Shown: piece by piece, positions 42,114-51,902 of the stretch
Position numbering within the stretch: the first letter of the stretch is position 1
How the letters are laid out: each line of letters opens with the position of its first letter
From: Geminocystis herdmanii PCC 6308
GTDB lineage: Bacteria > Cyanobacteriota > Cyanobacteriia > Cyanobacteriales > Cyanobacteriaceae
Assembly (NCBI RefSeq): GCF_000332235.1
Contig: NZ_CM001775.1
Coordinates: forward strand, 3,165,770 to 3,229,769
Direction: 5' to 3'
DNA length: 64,000 bases
Program-made: the position numbers and the translations under genes
Notes under the pieces: model-generated
Seen by the model: the letters and a program-made list of their open reading frames with translations, nothing else
The model's database searches: none
What the model was told of the DNA's origin: nothing

Positions 42114-43406
42114 CCCCGATGGTGAAGAAGAAGGAGTTGCCACAGAAGAACGAGGTTGATACCATTTAAAGTGTTGATAAGCTGTGCGAGAAATGTCTTG
42201 TATTAATGTTCTAGCTGTATAGTCATTGTGAGGGCGTTTGACTAAGACTCCCCCGATATAACGTTTTCCCGTGGGGATGTCGATAATTCCTGCATCTCCT
42301 AATACTGTGCCTATATCCCCTGTTTTATGGGCAATGGTGGCATCTTTTTCTATACCTTGGGGTAATAAAGTTCGGGTGCGAGTCTGTCTCATTATATCTA
42401 ACATTCGATCGCGCGATCGAACCGAAATCAAATCTCCTTGATTAACCTTAGCTAACACCATAGCTAAATCCCTTGGGCTAGTGGTATTTGTGCCTTCTAA
42501 GTCAGGCAAAAGATTACTGATTTGTGTGACATCTAACCCCCATTCTTTGAAACGTCTATTTAACTCATCTTTACCTCCAAGACGCTCAATAATCATATTA
42601 GTAGCAGTATTATCACTATTAACAATCATTTCCGTAGCGGTATGAATAGCACTGTATTTTGTGCCAACGGGTTGATACTGCATTCCACCAGCACCTCCCC
42701 CTATATTACTCGGACTGGTGGCAAGTTGTTCATCTAAATAAATTTTTCCTGCATCCACATCTTGAAAAAATGCCACTAAAATCGGGGTTTTAATAGTACT
42801 AGCGGCGGAAAAAGTGGTGATACCATTAAAATTAACAAAAGCACCATTATCTAAGTCCACAAAAAATGCTCCCGCTTCCAATTGAGGATATTTTGTTTGT
42901 AATTGAGCAAATTTATTTTTTAAATCCCCTAATTCTCGACTAAATGCCAGAGATTCACTATTTCGAGGGGATGAAGAATCTTCTTTTGTTTCTGTTACAG
43001 AGACATTTTCAGGGATATTGTCTGATGTTTCTGAAGAATTTTGAGTAATTTTCGTTAATAAACCATCCACAAAAGGTAAATTCACATCAGGAAATAAAGG
43101 TTTCGTTAAATCCACATTGGCTAAAATACTACCAAAAATAGTACCCATACCTACCCCCACAATAGCTAATCGGAAAACGTTGTTTAAGATAACGTTAGTC
43201 AAATTTTTTGGTTTTTCGGAAGTAATGGGATTCTTAGGGGATACCACATCGCTTGTTTTTATTACCCTACCATTAAGAGAATTTGTACCCACCCCTGAGG
43301 GTTTTTTCCCTATGGATTTTCGGTTTCTGGTTTTGGTTGATTTACCTTTTAAGTTGTTGTCGCCGTGAGTTCGAGATAAAAATAAAGACAAGGTTATCCC
43401 CCTCAA
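42108..43406 (-). CDS. Class A beta-lactamase-like serine hydrolase
   Basis: 432 residues. A basic N-terminal tail of about 75 residues, one membrane anchor (LAIVGVGMGTIFGSILANV, about 80-98), a linker, and a beta-lactamase/PBP-type catalytic domain from about 165: SxxK in SAASTIKTPIL, SDN in IVNSDNTATN and KTG in IAHKTGDIG. The general-base loop E is suggested by PDLEGTNTTSPRD. Such anchored hydrolases are common in cyanobacteria and probably process peptidoglycan peptides or act as beta-lactamases; the actual substrate is unknown. The ATG at 43406 is followed by a leader that may be non-native; a later start is possible. Confidence 0.85.
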   Translation of the reverse strand: MRGITLSLFLSRTHGDNNLKGKSTKTRNRKSIGKKPSGVGTNSLNGRVIKTSDVVSPKNPITSEKPKNLTNVILNNVFRLAIVGVGMGTIFGSILANVDLTKPLFPDVNLPFVDGLLTKITQNSSETSDNIPENVSVTETKEDSSSPRNSESLAFSRELGDLKNKFAQLQTKYPQLEAGAFFVDLDNGAFVNFNGITTFSAASTIKTPILVAFFQDVDAGKIYLDEQLATSPSNIGGGAGGMQYQPVGTKYSAIHTATEMIVNSDNTATNMIIERLGGKDELNRRFKEWGLDVTQISNLLPDLEGTNTTSPRDLAMVLAKVNQGDLISVRSRDRMLDIMRQTRTRTLLPQGIEKDATIAHKTGDIGTVLGDAGIIDIPTGKRYIGGVLVKRPHNDYTARTLIQDISRTAYQHFKWYQPRSSVATPSSSPSGN

Positions 43407-43488
43407 AATTCTTGAATGTGTACAAATATTAACTTATTTATAAAGCATATTCGTTATTTTGTCTAAACTTTTTTTGTTAAGTCTAGTT

Positions 43489-43516
43489 GTCATTGCGAGG
43501 CACGAAGAAATCCCTT
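43489..43516. repeat. GTCATTGCGAGGCACGAAG repeat
   Basis: Matches a dispersed cyanobacterial intergenic repeat with the form TCATTGCGAG..CGAAG..AATC; a related fragment (CACGAAGCAATCTC) occurs at 58860. Confidence 0.5.
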
Positions 43517-43531
43517 GTATTTTATTCAATC

Positions 43532-43699
43532 TTAAATATTTTTTTTGTCATTGGTTTTAACTTTACGGCTTCCTTTGGTGAGATAAGCTAGAAAAAATCC
43601 TATGATTCCTGTCATGCCTAATTGCCAAAAATTAGGTACGATCGAAGCTGTTAAAATTAAGAGGGTAAGAAGAATAATATATTGACGTTTTATCTTCAT
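43532..43699 (-). CDS. Small membrane protein, unrecognised
   Basis: 55 residues: MKIKRQYIILLTLLILTAS, then FWQLGMTGIIGFFLAYLTKG and a basic tail. Two hydrophobic stretches suggest a hairpin membrane protein with cytoplasmic ends. I do not recognise the family. It lies alone between the beta-lactamase-like gene and the Rieske gene. No strong ribosome binding site is visible (a TAACACAATATG start region), so expression is not certain. Confidence 0.5.
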   Translation of the reverse strand: MKIKRQYIILLTLLILTASIVPNFWQLGMTGIIGFFLAYLTKGSRKVKTNDKKNI

Positions 43700-43777
43700 A
43701 TTGTGTTAGTAAAACCAATTTTCGCTAATATTTTAACAGTTATAGTTGACTAGGAAATCATTAAATCAAAAATCAGG

Positions 43778-44842
43778 ATGGGACAATTAGACATTAAACC
43801 AAATATTCGTACCTGCGGTATTAATCTTAATCATTGGTATGTGGTTGCTAGTAGTGCAGAATTGAAAAAACAACCCCTTGGGGTAACATTGTGGGATAAA
43901 AATATAGTGCTTTTCCGCAATGGAAAAGGAGAAATTCAGGCTTTGGACGATCGATGTCCTCACCGTCAAGTAAAATTAAGTGATGGTCAAATTGTGGGCA
44001 ATGATGTTGAATGTGCTTATCATGGTTGGCGCTTTGATGGTGATGGTAAATGTTCTTTTGTACCCTATTTAACGGAAAAACAAAAGTTGCCTAGTTGTCA
44101 ATTAAAATCTTATCCTGTCAAAGAATTTGATGGTTTTATCTGGTTATTTCCCGGAGATGGTGACTCTGAAGCGATTCAACCCATGGGATTACCAGAATGG
44201 GAACATCTTAATTATATCGGTAGCATGACGAAGATAGACTGCCCCGGACATTTTTCCTTCCTTATCGAAAATTTGATGGATATGTATCACGGGCATTTAC
44301 ATGACAATTATCAGGCTTGGGCTTCCGCATCCTTAAAGGATATTACCACAGAGTTCGATCGAGAAACAGGGCTATGCCATCGAGTGGACGTTTTATATGA
44401 AGCTCAAAGCTATTACCGCATCGATAAAATTTGGTCAATTTCTCAGCTATTTTTCCCACCATTGCGCCGTTTACATCCTGAACCCTTAACGGTAAGCTAT
44501 GTATATCCTCATTGGAGTTCTAGTTTAGGCAAAGACTTCAAAATCTATTGCTTATTTTGCCCTATCAACGAAACCACGACTAAGGCTTATTTGGTACATT
44601 TTACTTCTTTAGAAGCCTTCTGGCGCTTACATAAATTACCCGTTGCCTTTCGTCGTTTTGTCAAAAATAGCCTTTTTGGCACTGCCAAAGGCTTACTCGA
44701 TGGTTTAGTGCGTCAAGATGTGGCTATGATTAAACAAGAACAAGAAGCATTTTTAGCCAATCCTTTTCAGCGTCTTTATGAATTAAATCCTGCCATCGCA
44801 CAGGTACAGAATTTGATTATTTCTCAGGGAATAAAATACTAA
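43778..44842 (+). CDS. Rieske-type non-heme iron oxygenase
   Basis: 354 residues. Rieske [2Fe-2S] ligands C60, H62, C79, H82 (DDRCPHRQ and CAYHGW). The mononuclear iron site is ENLMDMYHGHLHD (D168, H171, H174 or H176). This is the alpha subunit layout of ring-hydroxylating or O-demethylating oxygenases, as in vanillate demethylase and the pheophorbide a oxygenase group. The C-terminal CxxC motif typical of plant PaO is absent. It needs an external reductase, which is not encoded nearby. Substrate unknown; chlorophyll or aromatic compounds are possible. The first ATG fits the family N-terminus. Confidence 0.88.
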   Translation: MGQLDIKPNIRTCGINLNHWYVVASSAELKKQPLGVTLWDKNIVLFRNGKGEIQALDDRCPHRQVKLSDGQIVGNDVECAYHGWRFDGDGKCSFVPYLTEKQKLPSCQLKSYPVKEFDGFIWLFPGDGDSEAIQPMGLPEWEHLNYIGSMTKIDCPGHFSFLIENLMDMYHGHLHDNYQAWASASLKDITTEFDRETGLCHRVDVLYEAQSYYRIDKIWSISQLFFPPLRRLHPEPLTVSYVYPHWSSSLGKDFKIYCLFCPINETTTKAYLVHFTSLEAFWRLHKLPVAFRRFVKNSLFGTAKGLLDGLVRQDVAMIKQEQEAFLANPFQRLYELNPAIAQVQNLIISQGIKY

Positions 44843-44900
44843 AAATGATTACATCTCGATACCAAGAATCGGAAACCCAAACTCCGCCCATTACTACATT

Positions 44901-45344
44901 TTATTTAGTTTCCTGATCTTCCACTAGGTAAACTGATTCTACTTGTTGCTTTGTTTCAGGCGTAGCGATAAAACGACCTTCATCGATCAAGTATGTCATG
45001 GTTTCTGCCCTCATGGTGTTTCCCTCTTGTAAAACATAGACATTTCCTGTTAAAACTAACCGTCTTTCTCTACTAAAATATTGGGCTTGAGTGGAAGTGG
45101 CTTGAAGATTTCTGGCGGGATAGTTAATATAGACGTTGCCTCTAGCGGTGATAACTCCTGTTTCGGAGTTGGCTTCTTGAACGTCCGATCGAACCGTTAA
45201 AGGTTGAGCTGGTGCTACAGATTGAGCGTTGACTTGATTAAACTGAAATTGTTTAGAAACACTAACCACACCAAAGGTTAAGAGAAATAGGGCGATTAGT
45301 GATGAATAGAAGGTTTTTTTGTTAGGTTCGATCGAAACTTTCAT
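44901..45344 (-). CDS. lptA: LptA/OstA-like lipopolysaccharide transport protein
   Basis: 147 residues. Signal-like N-terminus (YSSLIALFLLTFGVV), cleavage near NAQS. Beta-jellyroll repeats of the OstA_N type: LTVRSDVQEANSETGVITARGNVYINYP, LQATSTQAQYFSRERRLVLTGNVYVLQEG and AETMTYLIDEGRF. LptA bridges lipopolysaccharide from the inner to the outer membrane. In many cyanobacteria lptB follows; here the downstream neighbour is the convergent Rieske gene, so lptB lies elsewhere. Confidence 0.87.
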   Translation of the reverse strand: MKVSIEPNKKTFYSSLIALFLLTFGVVSVSKQFQFNQVNAQSVAPAQPLTVRSDVQEANSETGVITARGNVYINYPARNLQATSTQAQYFSRERRLVLTGNVYVLQEGNTMRAETMTYLIDEGRFIATPETKQQVESVYLVEDQETK

Positions 45345-45691
45345 AGGAATTAAGAATAAATATAAGAATTAATGAGGATTGGGCAATGAGAAATTAATTA
45401 TAAAGGAGAATTAGACTTGAAATTCTGATCTTAAATAAAATACACTTGCTTTGTATGACCAAGTTCGAGCTATTTTGTTTCCTCTGGGGGATGTATTTTT
45501 TTAGAAATTTTCAAATATCTATCCAAAATCAAGAAAAGTGATCCTTCTAGGATAGACTAAAAAGCCAAAAATTTTAATAGAACTCTTGTAAAATAAAAAG
45601 CAAAATCTATTTTACCTGAGTGAACCATAAAAATAGATGATAAATGTCAAAATCTTAGTCGATCGAGCGCCGATACTCACAAGAAAAAATC
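45345..45691. other. Intergenic region with repeat fragments
   Basis: 347 bases without a gene. GTAAAATAAAAAGCAAAATC (45590) resembles 6088-6110 upstream of hemL; module 1 of the composite repeat is at 45613-45645. The remainder shows nothing recognisable. Confidence 0.6.
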
Positions 45692-46531
45692 TTAAGTCAC
45701 CGATAACATAGCTACTCCGCTTAAAATCCAACAAATACCGATAAATCTACCTCGATCGATCTTTTCCTGTAAAATATATTTAGCGAAAATTAAAGTAATG
45801 ATGTAACTAATAGTACTAGCAGGACGAATTAAACTTAAATCATCCCAACTCAAAAGGGAAATAAATAATAAGAGTGCTATTAATTGAAATATAATACCAA
45901 CTAAAACAGATACATTGGTGAAAATTTGACTAATCCATTGGATAAAACTTTTCAAAGACAAAGAAGTCATGGGTTTAATCTGCTTCATCCCCTTAGCATT
46001 TAACAAATCTCCCATGCTATCCGCTACCACCATGAAAATAACCCCTAACCACATAATCGGGATAACAGAAACAAAAGGCAGGGATACTAAAATTTTAGTT
46101 ACTTCTGGTTTAGGTATATTGGCAGGAGAAGCTAACTTTTTAGCTAATTTTTCCTTGCGATGTTGACTATAACCTACAACAAAAACTCCTACAGACACAA
46201 TACCAGTAGCAAACCATCTGACAGGAGTAACGGTTTCTTGAAGAATTAACCAAGCTAGTAAAGCATTGCAAATATAACTAGAGGCATGAATAGGTAAAAC
46301 ATAGCTTAAATCCATCTTGGAAACACAAAACATATATAAAAACCAAGAAACACCCAATCCCACTAAAGCTAGATAAAACCAATAGGATGTGCATAAATAG
46401 AAGGTAATATCAATAATTGCTGAGGGAGAAAAAGAGGTGATTTCGCCATAAATTTTCATGGCATGACTCAAAGAAACGTCTCCTAAAACCTGAGTGATAA
46501 CTAAGATAAACAGGATTAAAGCATTTAACAC
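45692..46531 (-). CDS. EamA/DMT-family transporter
   Basis: 279 residues with nine to ten hydrophobic spans in two halves. The SKMDLSYVLPIHASSYICNALLAWLILQETV and SWDDLSLIRPASTISYIITLIFAKYILQEKI segments are the paired EamA signatures. It is a membrane carrier for a small metabolite or lipid precursor. It overlaps the upstream hpnK gene by seven bases, so the two are translationally coupled; this hints at export or flipping of a product made or handled by HpnK. Substrate unknown. Confidence 0.85.
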   Translation of the reverse strand: MLNALILFILVITQVLGDVSLSHAMKIYGEITSFSPSAIIDITFYLCTSYWFYLALVGLGVSWFLYMFCVSKMDLSYVLPIHASSYICNALLAWLILQETVTPVRWFATGIVSVGVFVVGYSQHRKEKLAKKLASPANIPKPEVTKILVSLPFVSVIPIMWLGVIFMVVADSMGDLLNAKGMKQIKPMTSLSLKSFIQWISQIFTNVSVLVGIIFQLIALLLFISLLSWDDLSLIRPASTISYIITLIFAKYILQEKIDRGRFIGICWILSGVAMLSVT

Positions 46532-47376
46532 CCTGATAACTTCTCCTCTAGCTGATGATAATTGACTAATTGAAAACCATTTGAGTTTAACAGTTCTCGT
46601 ACTTCTTGGCTACATAAAGCATCTAATTCTATATCCGAGGAAATAGATTGAGGATGAGAGTAAATTTCGATAATATCAGCTTTAATTTGAGGAATTAACC
46701 CTAATAAATAGGATTTGCTTATTTGACTTGTTGCTAATAAACCATATATTTTTTCTAAATATTTAACACCATAATTTTTCAATAATTTTTCACCGTGGTT
46801 TCTTAATAGTTTAAATACGATCGAATAAACTACTTTTAAAGGTAAATTAGTAGAATCAATTTTCAGGGTAAAATTCAATTCCTCATGGGGAAGACGAATA
46901 AATTTGATGTCATATTCTGAAGCTAATTCTGCTAATATTTTTAAAACTAGAGGATGAGTATGTAAATGTAAATGACCATCCACATGGGATAATGATAACC
47001 CCGTAGCTTGAAATAAATCTAACTGCGCTTTAATCTCTTCTTTCAATTCTTGTTTTGCTTGAGGAATAAATTGATACTTTAACCCTGCTTTTCCAGCACT
47101 ACGATCGAAATAACCTTGTTGATCTACTAAATGAGGAATTTGGGCAGGATGTAAAGCAGATTTGCCACAACACAACACCAGATGTAAACCAACCCCTAAA
47201 GATGGATTTTCTTTGGCTAACTTTACCGCAGAATCAGCTTTATCTGCTGTCACCATTAAACTGGTACTTGTTAAAATACCTTGATGATAAGCGGTAATAA
47301 TTGCCTCATTTACTGAATCGGAGTAACCAAAATCATCAGCATTAATCACTGCATATCTAGGGGATTTTGTCAACAT
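46525..47376 (-). CDS. hpnK: HpnK/ChbG-type (YdjC) carbohydrate deacetylase
   Basis: 283 residues. YdjC-like fold: INADDFGYSDSVNEAI with the metal Asp, LGVGLHLVLCCGKS, and the HVDGHLHLHTHP histidine cluster. Family members remove acetyl groups from amino sugars; HpnK is associated with hopanoid biosynthesis loci. No other hopanoid gene is nearby, so the name indicates family rather than proven pathway. The EamA-transporter gene overlaps its 3' end. The motif LIPQIKADIIEIYSHPQ matches the HpnK C-terminal region. Confidence 0.83.
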   Translation of the reverse strand: MLTKSPRYAVINADDFGYSDSVNEAIITAYHQGILTSTSLMVTADKADSAVKLAKENPSLGVGLHLVLCCGKSALHPAQIPHLVDQQGYFDRSAGKAGLKYQFIPQAKQELKEEIKAQLDLFQATGLSLSHVDGHLHLHTHPLVLKILAELASEYDIKFIRLPHEELNFTLKIDSTNLPLKVVYSIVFKLLRNHGEKLLKNYGVKYLEKIYGLLATSQISKSYLLGLIPQIKADIIEIYSHPQSISSDIELDALCSQEVRELLNSNGFQLVNYHQLEEKLSGC

Positions 47377-47441
47377 AATGACTAAACTAAAAGGTATCTA
47401 ATTTTACAAAAACTTTACAATTTACAAAAATAAAAAATTTG

Positions 47442-47822
47442 TTATCGCATATAAGGCTGTGTAATCTTAAGATTAGGAATAACTCTGTAATGCTTGACAT
47501 TAAAAGTGCAAAGGGTAGCATTTTTGCCGATACTACAATGAGCAATTAAAGCATCTAATAAACCGACTCCATCAGATAAATGATACTTGGTAAAATCAGA
47601 TAAAGCGTTTTCACAATCAACCTCACTTAACCAAATAATAGATAAAGGAGCAATTAATTTGAAAACTTGATTAACTTCTTGTTTATTTTTGGTATTTTGA
47701 ATTAATTCCATAACGACAAAACCCGGAATATTTGGCATTTCTGTTAAAGAAGTAAACCAAGTGATTGCAGGTTGATGCCCTCTCAAAACATCAATTAAAA
47801 TATCCGTATCTAACACATACAT
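47442..47822 (-). CDS. vapC: VapC-type PIN toxin
   Basis: 126 residues, complete. Acidic site: D5/D7 in VLDTDILIDVL, E in VVMELIQN, D in GVGLLDALIAH, and the closing segment CTFNVKHYRVIPNLKITQPY, in which Asn stands where Asp is common. A ribonuclease toxin that usually cleaves tRNA or rRNA. It follows its antitoxin after nine bases. This is the only toxin of the three PIN genes in the window that has its full C-terminus. Confidence 0.88.
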   Translation of the reverse strand: MYVLDTDILIDVLRGHQPAITWFTSLTEMPNIPGFVVMELIQNTKNKQEVNQVFKLIAPLSIIWLSEVDCENALSDFTKYHLSDGVGLLDALIAHCSIGKNATLCTFNVKHYRVIPNLKITQPYMR

Positions 47823-47831
47823 AAAATTAAT

Positions 47832-48092
47832 TTATAAATGTTGACGATGTTCAGCTTTATAGCGGATTTTAGTAGCATATTCTTGACTATCTTTTATATA
47901 TGGACGAGAATTAATTAAACCTTCTTTTTGCCAATAATTAACTAATTCTGCACCTGTTTTTGGTGAGTTATTTACCACTTGCCTTGTAAAAAGAATTTGC
48001 AATATATATTCAGACAAAGGCAAATTATTTGTTTCTGCTTCACCTGATAATTGTTGTTCTAATTCTTGAGGTATTTCTAAAGTAATTGTCAT
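47832..48092 (-). CDS. vapB: VapB-type antitoxin
   Basis: 86 residues. N-terminal TITLEIPQELEQQLSGEAE and NLPLSEYILQIL resemble a ribbon-helix-helix DNA-binding domain; the C-terminal half (ELVNYWQKEGLINSRPYIKDS) is the probable toxin-binding region. Directly upstream of the PIN toxin on the same strand. Start ATG at 48092, promoter likely in the AT-rich 173-bp interval before 48266. Confidence 0.8.
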   Translation of the reverse strand: MTITLEIPQELEQQLSGEAETNNLPLSEYILQILFTRQVVNNSPKTGAELVNYWQKEGLINSRPYIKDSQEYATKIRYKAEHRQHL

Positions 48093-48265
48093 GGAAATAA
48101 ATGGTTAAGTATGTTTAACTATTATAGAATCTTATTTTAAAATTTGTTAAATTATGATTTTATTTTCTTTATTAAATACTTTTTATATTAATTTTTATGA
48201 CAATTTTCACATTTATATAATCAATTTTTTATCATAAGAATAACTGAAATTTATGTTGAAAGATT

Positions 48266-49018
48266 ATGTTACTAAAATTAAGAAAAATACAAAGTTTCTC
48301 GATCGTACTATTATTATGTAATAGTTTTTTGATCATCGATCGAACCCTAGCCCAATCAACGCCAAGCATAGAAATAGCCCAAGCTAATTCAGTGGATATG
48401 ACTTACAACCAAATGAATCAATCCATGAATAGTGCCTTTCAAGAGATTATTCCTTTTTTGAGTGCCTTACAACAAATCGAAAAAATCGAAACCGATGAAC
48501 AATTACTAAGTTTAGCCCAACAATTAACCCCCGTTGCCACCAGAATCACCAATAATTTTACTCAAGCCTATAACTCAGGGGAAAAAATGCTCCCCATGCT
48601 TCCCCAAGGTACGATCGAAACTGAATATATGGGAACAATTGTCACCCTCAATGGATTAGGCGCTTTAGCTTTCACCCCTTGGATAGAGATATTAAACTCC
48701 ATTCAACAAGCCTATCAAACCCAAAATGCTAATCAATTAAAACAAACCCTTGAAAGAATGCCCGAAGCTACTAACAAATTAATTCAATTTGCAGGACAAG
48801 CTCAATCTGTAGCACAGCAAGGACAACAAATACAAACTGCCTTAAATGCTCAAAATTCTGCCACCAATAATAACATGACTCCTGCTGAATTACAAATGAG
48901 ATCAAATATGTCCCGTATGGCTCATGAAACGAATATGAGTATTATTAATAATATGGGATCGAGTGGGGAATGGCAACATAACTACAGTACAGGACAAGAT
49001 GAGTATAAATATTATTAA
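48266..49018 (+). CDS. Secreted Gln/Asn-rich protein, unrecognised
   Basis: 250 residues. N-terminal signal peptide (KLRKIQSFSIVLLLCNSFLI, cleavage near TLA-QS). The mature part is mostly helical, rich in Gln and Asn (QQAYQTQNANQLKQTLERM, QQGQQIQTALNAQNS) and ends in a hydrophilic tail GEWQHNYSTGQDEYKYY. No known domain recognised. It is probably periplasmic or secreted. Transcribed alone, divergent from vapB. Confidence 0.75.
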   Translation: MLLKLRKIQSFSIVLLLCNSFLIIDRTLAQSTPSIEIAQANSVDMTYNQMNQSMNSAFQEIIPFLSALQQIEKIETDEQLLSLAQQLTPVATRITNNFTQAYNSGEKMLPMLPQGTIETEYMGTIVTLNGLGALAFTPWIEILNSIQQAYQTQNANQLKQTLERMPEATNKLIQFAGQAQSVAQQGQQIQTALNAQNSATNNNMTPAELQMRSNMSRMAHETNMSIINNMGSSGEWQHNYSTGQDEYKYY

Positions 49019-49537
49019 ACACAAAAATGTTAATTTATGGTTAGAAAATGTTAAAAATTAATCGTACTATTTTAAGGAAAAGTTCAATCTTATAAGAAAA
49101 AAAATATCATAAAATTATTGAAAAAATAGAAAAAATAATGGTTGCTAATTTATCATTTTGATCGAGGTTAAGAAGCAATCTCAAGCAATCTTTAAGATCA
49201 AAATTTTGTATGCTATTTTGTTTTTTTGCCTTAATCAAAGTTCATTAGACATCGACTATATTTGAAGAAATAAGGGTTTTAACCTACCAACAAGAGTAAA
49301 AATAATATCTATTGGATCATTTTTGTTTCCTCTTCTCTTATCGAAACAGTGTGTTCATAATATGCTATGCTAAATTATTCGTAAATCAATTAAAAGCTAT
49401 TGTTAATTATAAAATTTAAAATAATAATCAATAATTTACTCTGTTAAAATTCGATCATTCGATATTATTATTCGATCGAACTAGATAATATTTTACAAAA
49501 AATTTCCTGAAGAAAAAACATTTTTTATTGACAAATT
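49019..49537. other. Long AT-rich intergenic region
   Basis: 519 bases with no gene detected. Contains AAGCAATCTCAAGCAATCTT (about 49171-49190), a fragment like the palindromic repeat (AAGGGTTTTAACC at 49271) and overlapping TTCGAT palindromes (TTCGATCATTCGATATTATT, 49450-49469; TTCGATCGAA, 49472-49481) just before rbgA. Confidence 0.5.
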
Positions 49538-50380
49538 ATGGCACTGATTCAATGGTATCCCGGACATATTAGCAAAGCAGAAAGACAATTAAAAGAACAA
49601 TTAACCAAAGTAGATGTAGTTTTAGAAGTAAGAGACGCAAGAATCCCCTTAGCATCCCATCACCCTCAAGTTAAAGAATGGATAGGAGAAAAACCTCGTA
49701 TTCTCGTCTTAAATCGAGAGGATATGATTAGCGATGCTTTACAAAACGAATGGTATGAATGGTTTAGAAATCAAGGAGAAACCCTCTTTTTTACCAACGC
49801 CAAAGATGGTAAAGGAGTCAAAGCTATTAATAAGGCTTCCCAAGTCGCAGGAATTGCCGTCAATGAACGTCGCCGTAATAGAGGAATGTTACCTCGCCCT
49901 GTGCGCGCCGTAGTAATTGGTTTTCCTAATGTGGGCAAATCCGCTTTAATTAATCGTTTGTTAAATCGCAAGATTGTCGCCAGTGCCAGAAAAGCAGGAG
50001 TAACACGACAACTACAGTGGGTAAGAATTTCCGATTCGATCGAATTATTAGATGCACCCGGTATCATACCATTAAAATTAGAAAATCAAGAAGATGCCTT
50101 AAAATTAGCTATTTGTGAAGATATTGGCGATGCCGCTTACAACAATCAAGAAGTGGCACAGGCTTTTGTTGACTTATTAGTCAACTTAGGTACAGAAAGC
50201 GTATTACTCGATCGATACGGTTTAGATGCTCTGGAGATGACAGGAGAAGAATTTGTGATCAAATTAGCTGAATCTAAGTATAATAACGATCGAGAAAGAG
50301 TCGCCCGTCAATTATTACAGGATTTTCGCAAAGGTTATTTGGGCAAAGTTTCCCTCGAATATCCACCCCATGAAAAATAG
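49538..50380 (+). CDS. rbgA: Ribosome biogenesis GTPase RbgA (YlqF)
   Basis: 280 residues, full length. A circularly permuted GTPase: G4-like NRED (LNREDMI) first, then G1 GFPNVGKSALINRL, G3 DAPGIIPLK. N-terminal IQWYPGHISKAERQLKEQL and VDVVLEVRDARIPLASHHP are family signatures. RbgA promotes late assembly of the 50S subunit. The C-terminal helical domain ends ARQLLQDFRKGYLGKVSLEYP. A palindromic repeat follows the stop, then the initiator tRNA on the other strand. Confidence 0.95.
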   Translation: MALIQWYPGHISKAERQLKEQLTKVDVVLEVRDARIPLASHHPQVKEWIGEKPRILVLNREDMISDALQNEWYEWFRNQGETLFFTNAKDGKGVKAINKASQVAGIAVNERRRNRGMLPRPVRAVVIGFPNVGKSALINRLLNRKIVASARKAGVTRQLQWVRISDSIELLDAPGIIPLKLENQEDALKLAICEDIGDAAYNNQEVAQAFVDLLVNLGTESVLLDRYGLDALEMTGEEFVIKLAESKYNNDRERVARQLLQDFRKGYLGKVSLEYPPHEK

Positions 50381-50381
50381 T

Positions 50382-50406
50382 GTTTGTAGTAAGGGTTTTA
50401 ACCCTT
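50382..50406. repeat. Dispersed palindromic repeat copy
   Basis: GTTTGTAGTAAGGGTTTTAA then CCCTT, directly after the rbgA stop. Confidence 0.85.
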
Positions 50407-50442
50407 GCCCAAGCCAAAATATTTATAATACTATGATAACAA

Positions 50443-50516
<74 letters not shown>

Positions 50517-50738
50517 ATACCTTTATTATGATAACCATTATTTTATTTTTTTGCAACCTATTTTGAAAAAAAACTTAAAACCTTTATTTATTAAGGAATT
50601 TTTTATTGATAACTTCTTCTTGTTATCCCATCATTCTAATAGTTGCGATCGTGATAAAATTCTAGTTATTTTAACAAAAGTTAAATAGATAAAATCTAAG
50701 AATAGGAGTAGTAAATAGGTAGCAAGAAATCAACACTT

Positions 50739-51719
50739 TCAACTAATATTCATGAAATCCTTATATTTAGAATAAATTAATTCTCCGGGTATGGGCTGTA
50801 AAAAATTAGGCGAAACTTTATATTTATGACTTGGATATTCTTCTCTGATATTCGCAATAGTTTCATAATGTTTATACCATTTGTGCAGACTTTCTGTTAG
50901 TTGATGAAAACGGTAAGTAATACTCTCATAGCGATAAGATAAGGCTATATACTGAATAATTTTTGCATAGGTAATAACCAAATCTTCTTGATGATTAATC
51001 CCCATTAATTGTCCTAATTTATTAAGTTCATCATAATTTACTTTTACCACTAAAACTAAGGCTTTTAAATTATCTAAATCTTGTTTTTTAAGTTGTTTAA
51101 GAATGTCATTAACTACTTTAAAAATGGCATAATCTTGTATTTGATATTTTTTAAATAAAAGCAATAAATTTAAACCTGCTTCTTCTTGAGTAATGGTATC
51201 TAAAGCCGTTTTATACATTAATAAGGCTTTTTGAGTAGGTTCGTTAATAATCAATCTTAATAATTCATCTATTTCATTACTAACTAATTTATGAAATAGA
51301 ACAGGATCATAATTAGTATTTAATTGGTATTCTACAAATTGATATAACTGTAATTGAGTTTTCCCTTGAAAATCTAATTCAATTCTTCTCATGGTACGAA
51401 AATGATGAATATTTTTAATGGCAAAACTAAAAATTTTCACAAATTTATCTAATCCTTTATATTCATCTAAATTATTTTTTAATTTATTTTTAATATTAAT
51501 ATATAATAAAAATTCAGGACTATATTGTTCATTATCTAACATGGTTAAAGTAGGAACAATTTTTTCTAATTCTTCCCATTCTGTATCATGGAGGGATAAG
51601 GCTAATTCTGGTACTGTTTGAGGATTTAATGCACCCAGTATTCTTTCAATTAAACTGACACTACCCACAAGAGGACGATTCCACCAAGATTTATCTGGAG
51701 TACTAGAGTTATTTGTCAT
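50739..51719 (-). CDS. Conserved hypothetical helical protein
   Basis: 326 residues from the ATG at 51719 (MTNNSSTPDKSWWNRPLVG); ten more residues would come from an ATG at 51749. Entirely soluble and helical, with long leucine-rich helices (ELLRLIINEPTQKALLMYKT, LDNLKALVLVVKVNYDELNK). I recognise no domain. It resembles proteins found in several cyanobacteria, but I cannot name the family. The tRNA gene is at its 3' side, and a small membrane protein gene diverges upstream. Confidence 0.65.
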   Translation of the reverse strand: MTNNSSTPDKSWWNRPLVGSVSLIERILGALNPQTVPELALSLHDTEWEELEKIVPTLTMLDNEQYSPEFLLYINIKNKLKNNLDEYKGLDKFVKIFSFAIKNIHHFRTMRRIELDFQGKTQLQLYQFVEYQLNTNYDPVLFHKLVSNEIDELLRLIINEPTQKALLMYKTALDTITQEEAGLNLLLLFKKYQIQDYAIFKVVNDILKQLKKQDLDNLKALVLVVKVNYDELNKLGQLMGINHQEDLVITYAKIIQYIALSYRYESITYRFHQLTESLHKWYKHYETIANIREEYPSHKYKVSPNFLQPIPGELIYSKYKDFMNIS

Positions 51720-51902
51720 GATGAGGATTCGATCGATTGATCTTAACAATAGTTTGATCTATAAAAATTATAACTCATATTTAGACAGTGCTGAAAAAGT
51801 ATTAACAATTAGAGATAGATGAGTTAGAATAGAGAAGATAAGCGAGGGTTTACGGATATTTAGGGTTTGAATAAAAATAACTGAGAAATGGGAGATTGAA
51901 AC

